From the NCBI RefSeq assembly GCF_023168325.1, contig NZ_AP025688.1, positions 4,154,001 to 4,218,000 of the forward strand: a stretch of DNA of 64,000 nucleotides, in the 5' to 3' direction. The notes below the pieces were generated by a model. That model ran no database searches. It was not told the DNA's origin and saw only the letters and a program-made list of their open reading frames with translations. The position numbers and the translations under genes were made by a program. Every line of letters starts with the position of its first letter. Position 1 is the stretch's first letter. This document shows, piece by piece, positions 63,374-64,000 of the stretch. The DNA comes from Tsukamurella sp. PLM1. GTDB lineage: Bacteria; Actinomycetota; Actinomycetes; Mycobacteriales; Mycobacteriaceae.

Positions 63374-63448
63374 CCTCCCGCACCGCCTGTTAACGGTGAG
63401 GCACTTGTTGTTCATGTGTCGCTAGGGGCAAATGGGACACCCGGGTTC

Positions 63449-63454
63449 TATGGT
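63449..63454 (+). promoter_or_regulatory. -10 element TATGGT, leaderless start at 63462
   Basis: TATGGT ends seven bases before GTG 63462. This supports that GTG over the ATG at 63450, which lies inside the hexamer. Confidence 0.4.
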
Positions 63455-63461
63455 GTCCTTC

Positions 63462-64000
63462 GTGACCACACGTCGAGCGTTCCTCCGCGCCGGCGCGGCC
63501 GCCCTCACGGCGGCCGCGGCCGGTGCCGCGACCACCCGCGCGGCCCACGCCCTCCCCGGGGCCGCGGCCGCCGCGAACATCACGGGCACCACCCTCGAGC
63601 GGGTGAGCGTGCCCGGGGCGGCCCGGGCGGGCGGGTACCGTCCGCTGGTCGACGGTGCCCCCTGGCCGCTGTACGTGCGCCGAGCTCGCGGCCGGCGCGG
63701 GTGGGCGGGAGTCGACCCGGCAGGCGCTCGCGTCGTTCGTGCAGCTGACCGACATGCACATCGTGGACGCGCAGAGTCCGGCGCGATTCGAGTTCGTGCA
63801 CCCGTTCCAGGCGCCGGCCTTCCGGCCGCAGGAGACGCTCACGACGCAGGGCGCGGTCTCGCTGGTGGAGCGCATCAACGCGCTCCCCGGCGGCCCCATC
63901 ACCGGCCGCGCCTTCGACTGCGTGATCACCACCGGCGACAACACCGACAACCGGGAGCTGGCCGAGCTCAACTGGTTCCAGACGGTGCTCTCCGGCGGCA
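63462..64000 (+). CDS. Tat-exported metallophosphoesterase (TIGR03767-like), 3' end cut by window (frameshifted)
   Basis: The N-terminus TTRRAFLRAGAAALTAAAAG is a twin-arginine signal. The mature part has TLERVSVPGAARAGGYRPLV and DGAPWPLYVR. The frame breaks at 63675-63683 (two bases lost or one gained) before ELAAGAGGRESTRQALASFV. Metal-binding blocks then follow: QLTDMHIVDAQSPARFEF (D-x-H) and CVITTGDNTDN (G-D-N). This order fits the TIGR03767 group of secreted actinobacterial phosphoesterases. The gene runs off the right edge. Confidence 0.75.
   Translation, partial: MTTRRAFLRAGAAALTAAAAGAATTRAAHALPGAAAAANITGTTLERVSVPGAARAGGYRPLVDGAPWPLYVRRARGRRGWAGVDPAGARVVRAADRHAHRGRAESGAIRVRAPVPGAGLPAAGDAHDAGRGLAGGAHQRAPRRPHHRPRLRLRDHHRRQHRQPGAGRAQLVPDGALRR

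Noticed and set aside
1..64000. CRISPR array, rRNA operon or insertion sequence
   Set aside because: No regularly spaced repeats, rRNA sequence, transposase motif or terminal inverted repeats were seen; the only mobile signals are those at tRNA-Ser.

Overview
This window is 64 kb of GC-rich (about 70%) actinobacterial chromosome. It carries the mycolate/arabinogalactan cell-wall set: galactan exporter Wzm-Wzt, GlfT1, DprE1, DprE2, AftA and a GtrA-type protein. It also has the proteasome activator Bpa ending in GQYL. This places it in the Mycobacteriales (Tsukamurella, Gordonia, Dietzia or a relative); the genus cannot be fixed by eye. Many genes have a TANNNT -10 hexamer 6-8 nt before their start codon, so leaderless transcripts look common.

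At least 22 interruptions split otherwise normal genes. Each fits net loss of one or two bases (one or two could equally be a single inserted base), very often in or next to a run of C or G. This looks more like homopolymer under-calling in the sequence than true gene decay. Frameshifted genes are therefore listed as single CDS spanning both frames, with the break position given.

Layout. 1-700: a gene fragment, then tRNA-Arg and tRNA-Ser(GCT). 0.8-4.7 kb: an Asp23/Gls24-type envelope-stress locus with a divergent ECF sigma factor, and a csbD gene lodged at the 3' end of amaP between direct repeats. 4.9-16 kb: aromatic aminotransferase, thioesterase, acyltransferase, GlxA-type regulator, two MFS transporters, TauE permease and a MaoC-type dehydratase. 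14.9-26.9 kb: a PucR-type regulator divergent from an eight-gene operon for branched or isoprenoid acyl-CoA breakdown (ligase, biotin-dependent carboxylase, hydratase, AtuA, dehydrogenase, SDR, AMACR-like CoA-transferase), with a palindrome in the shared promoter.

26.97-34.16 kb: an integrated element at tRNA-Ser(TGA), bounded by a direct repeat that includes the tRNA 3' half. It has an excisionase-like gene at one end and a broken integrase at the other. Its cargo is a DevR/DosR response regulator, its GAF sensor kinase, a flavin-binding PPOX protein, a lone cytochrome oxidase subunit I (ctaD), a ferritin-like acyl-ACP desaturase and a small unknown protein. All four promoter regions inside contain a GGGAC-N4-GTCCC-like box, two of them perfect. 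This looks like a portable, self-contained oxygen-response regulon and is the main finding.

34.3-44 kb: quinone oxidoreductase, lipoprotein, LysE exporter, an aminotransferase-like protein without the PLP lysine, bpa, wzm-wzt-glfT1 and fadD. 44-50 kb: MFS plus flavoprotein pair, GT39-like membrane enzyme, GtrA, and an XRE regulator/membrane protein pair with a strong operator. 50-57 kb: glmS and a complete ectoine catabolic operon (doeB-doeD-doeA-doeC). 57-64 kb: sigma region-4 mini-protein, dprE1-dprE2-aftA, an SDR, an iron-siderophore binding lipoprotein behind an IdeR-like box, and the start of a Tat-exported phosphoesterase.
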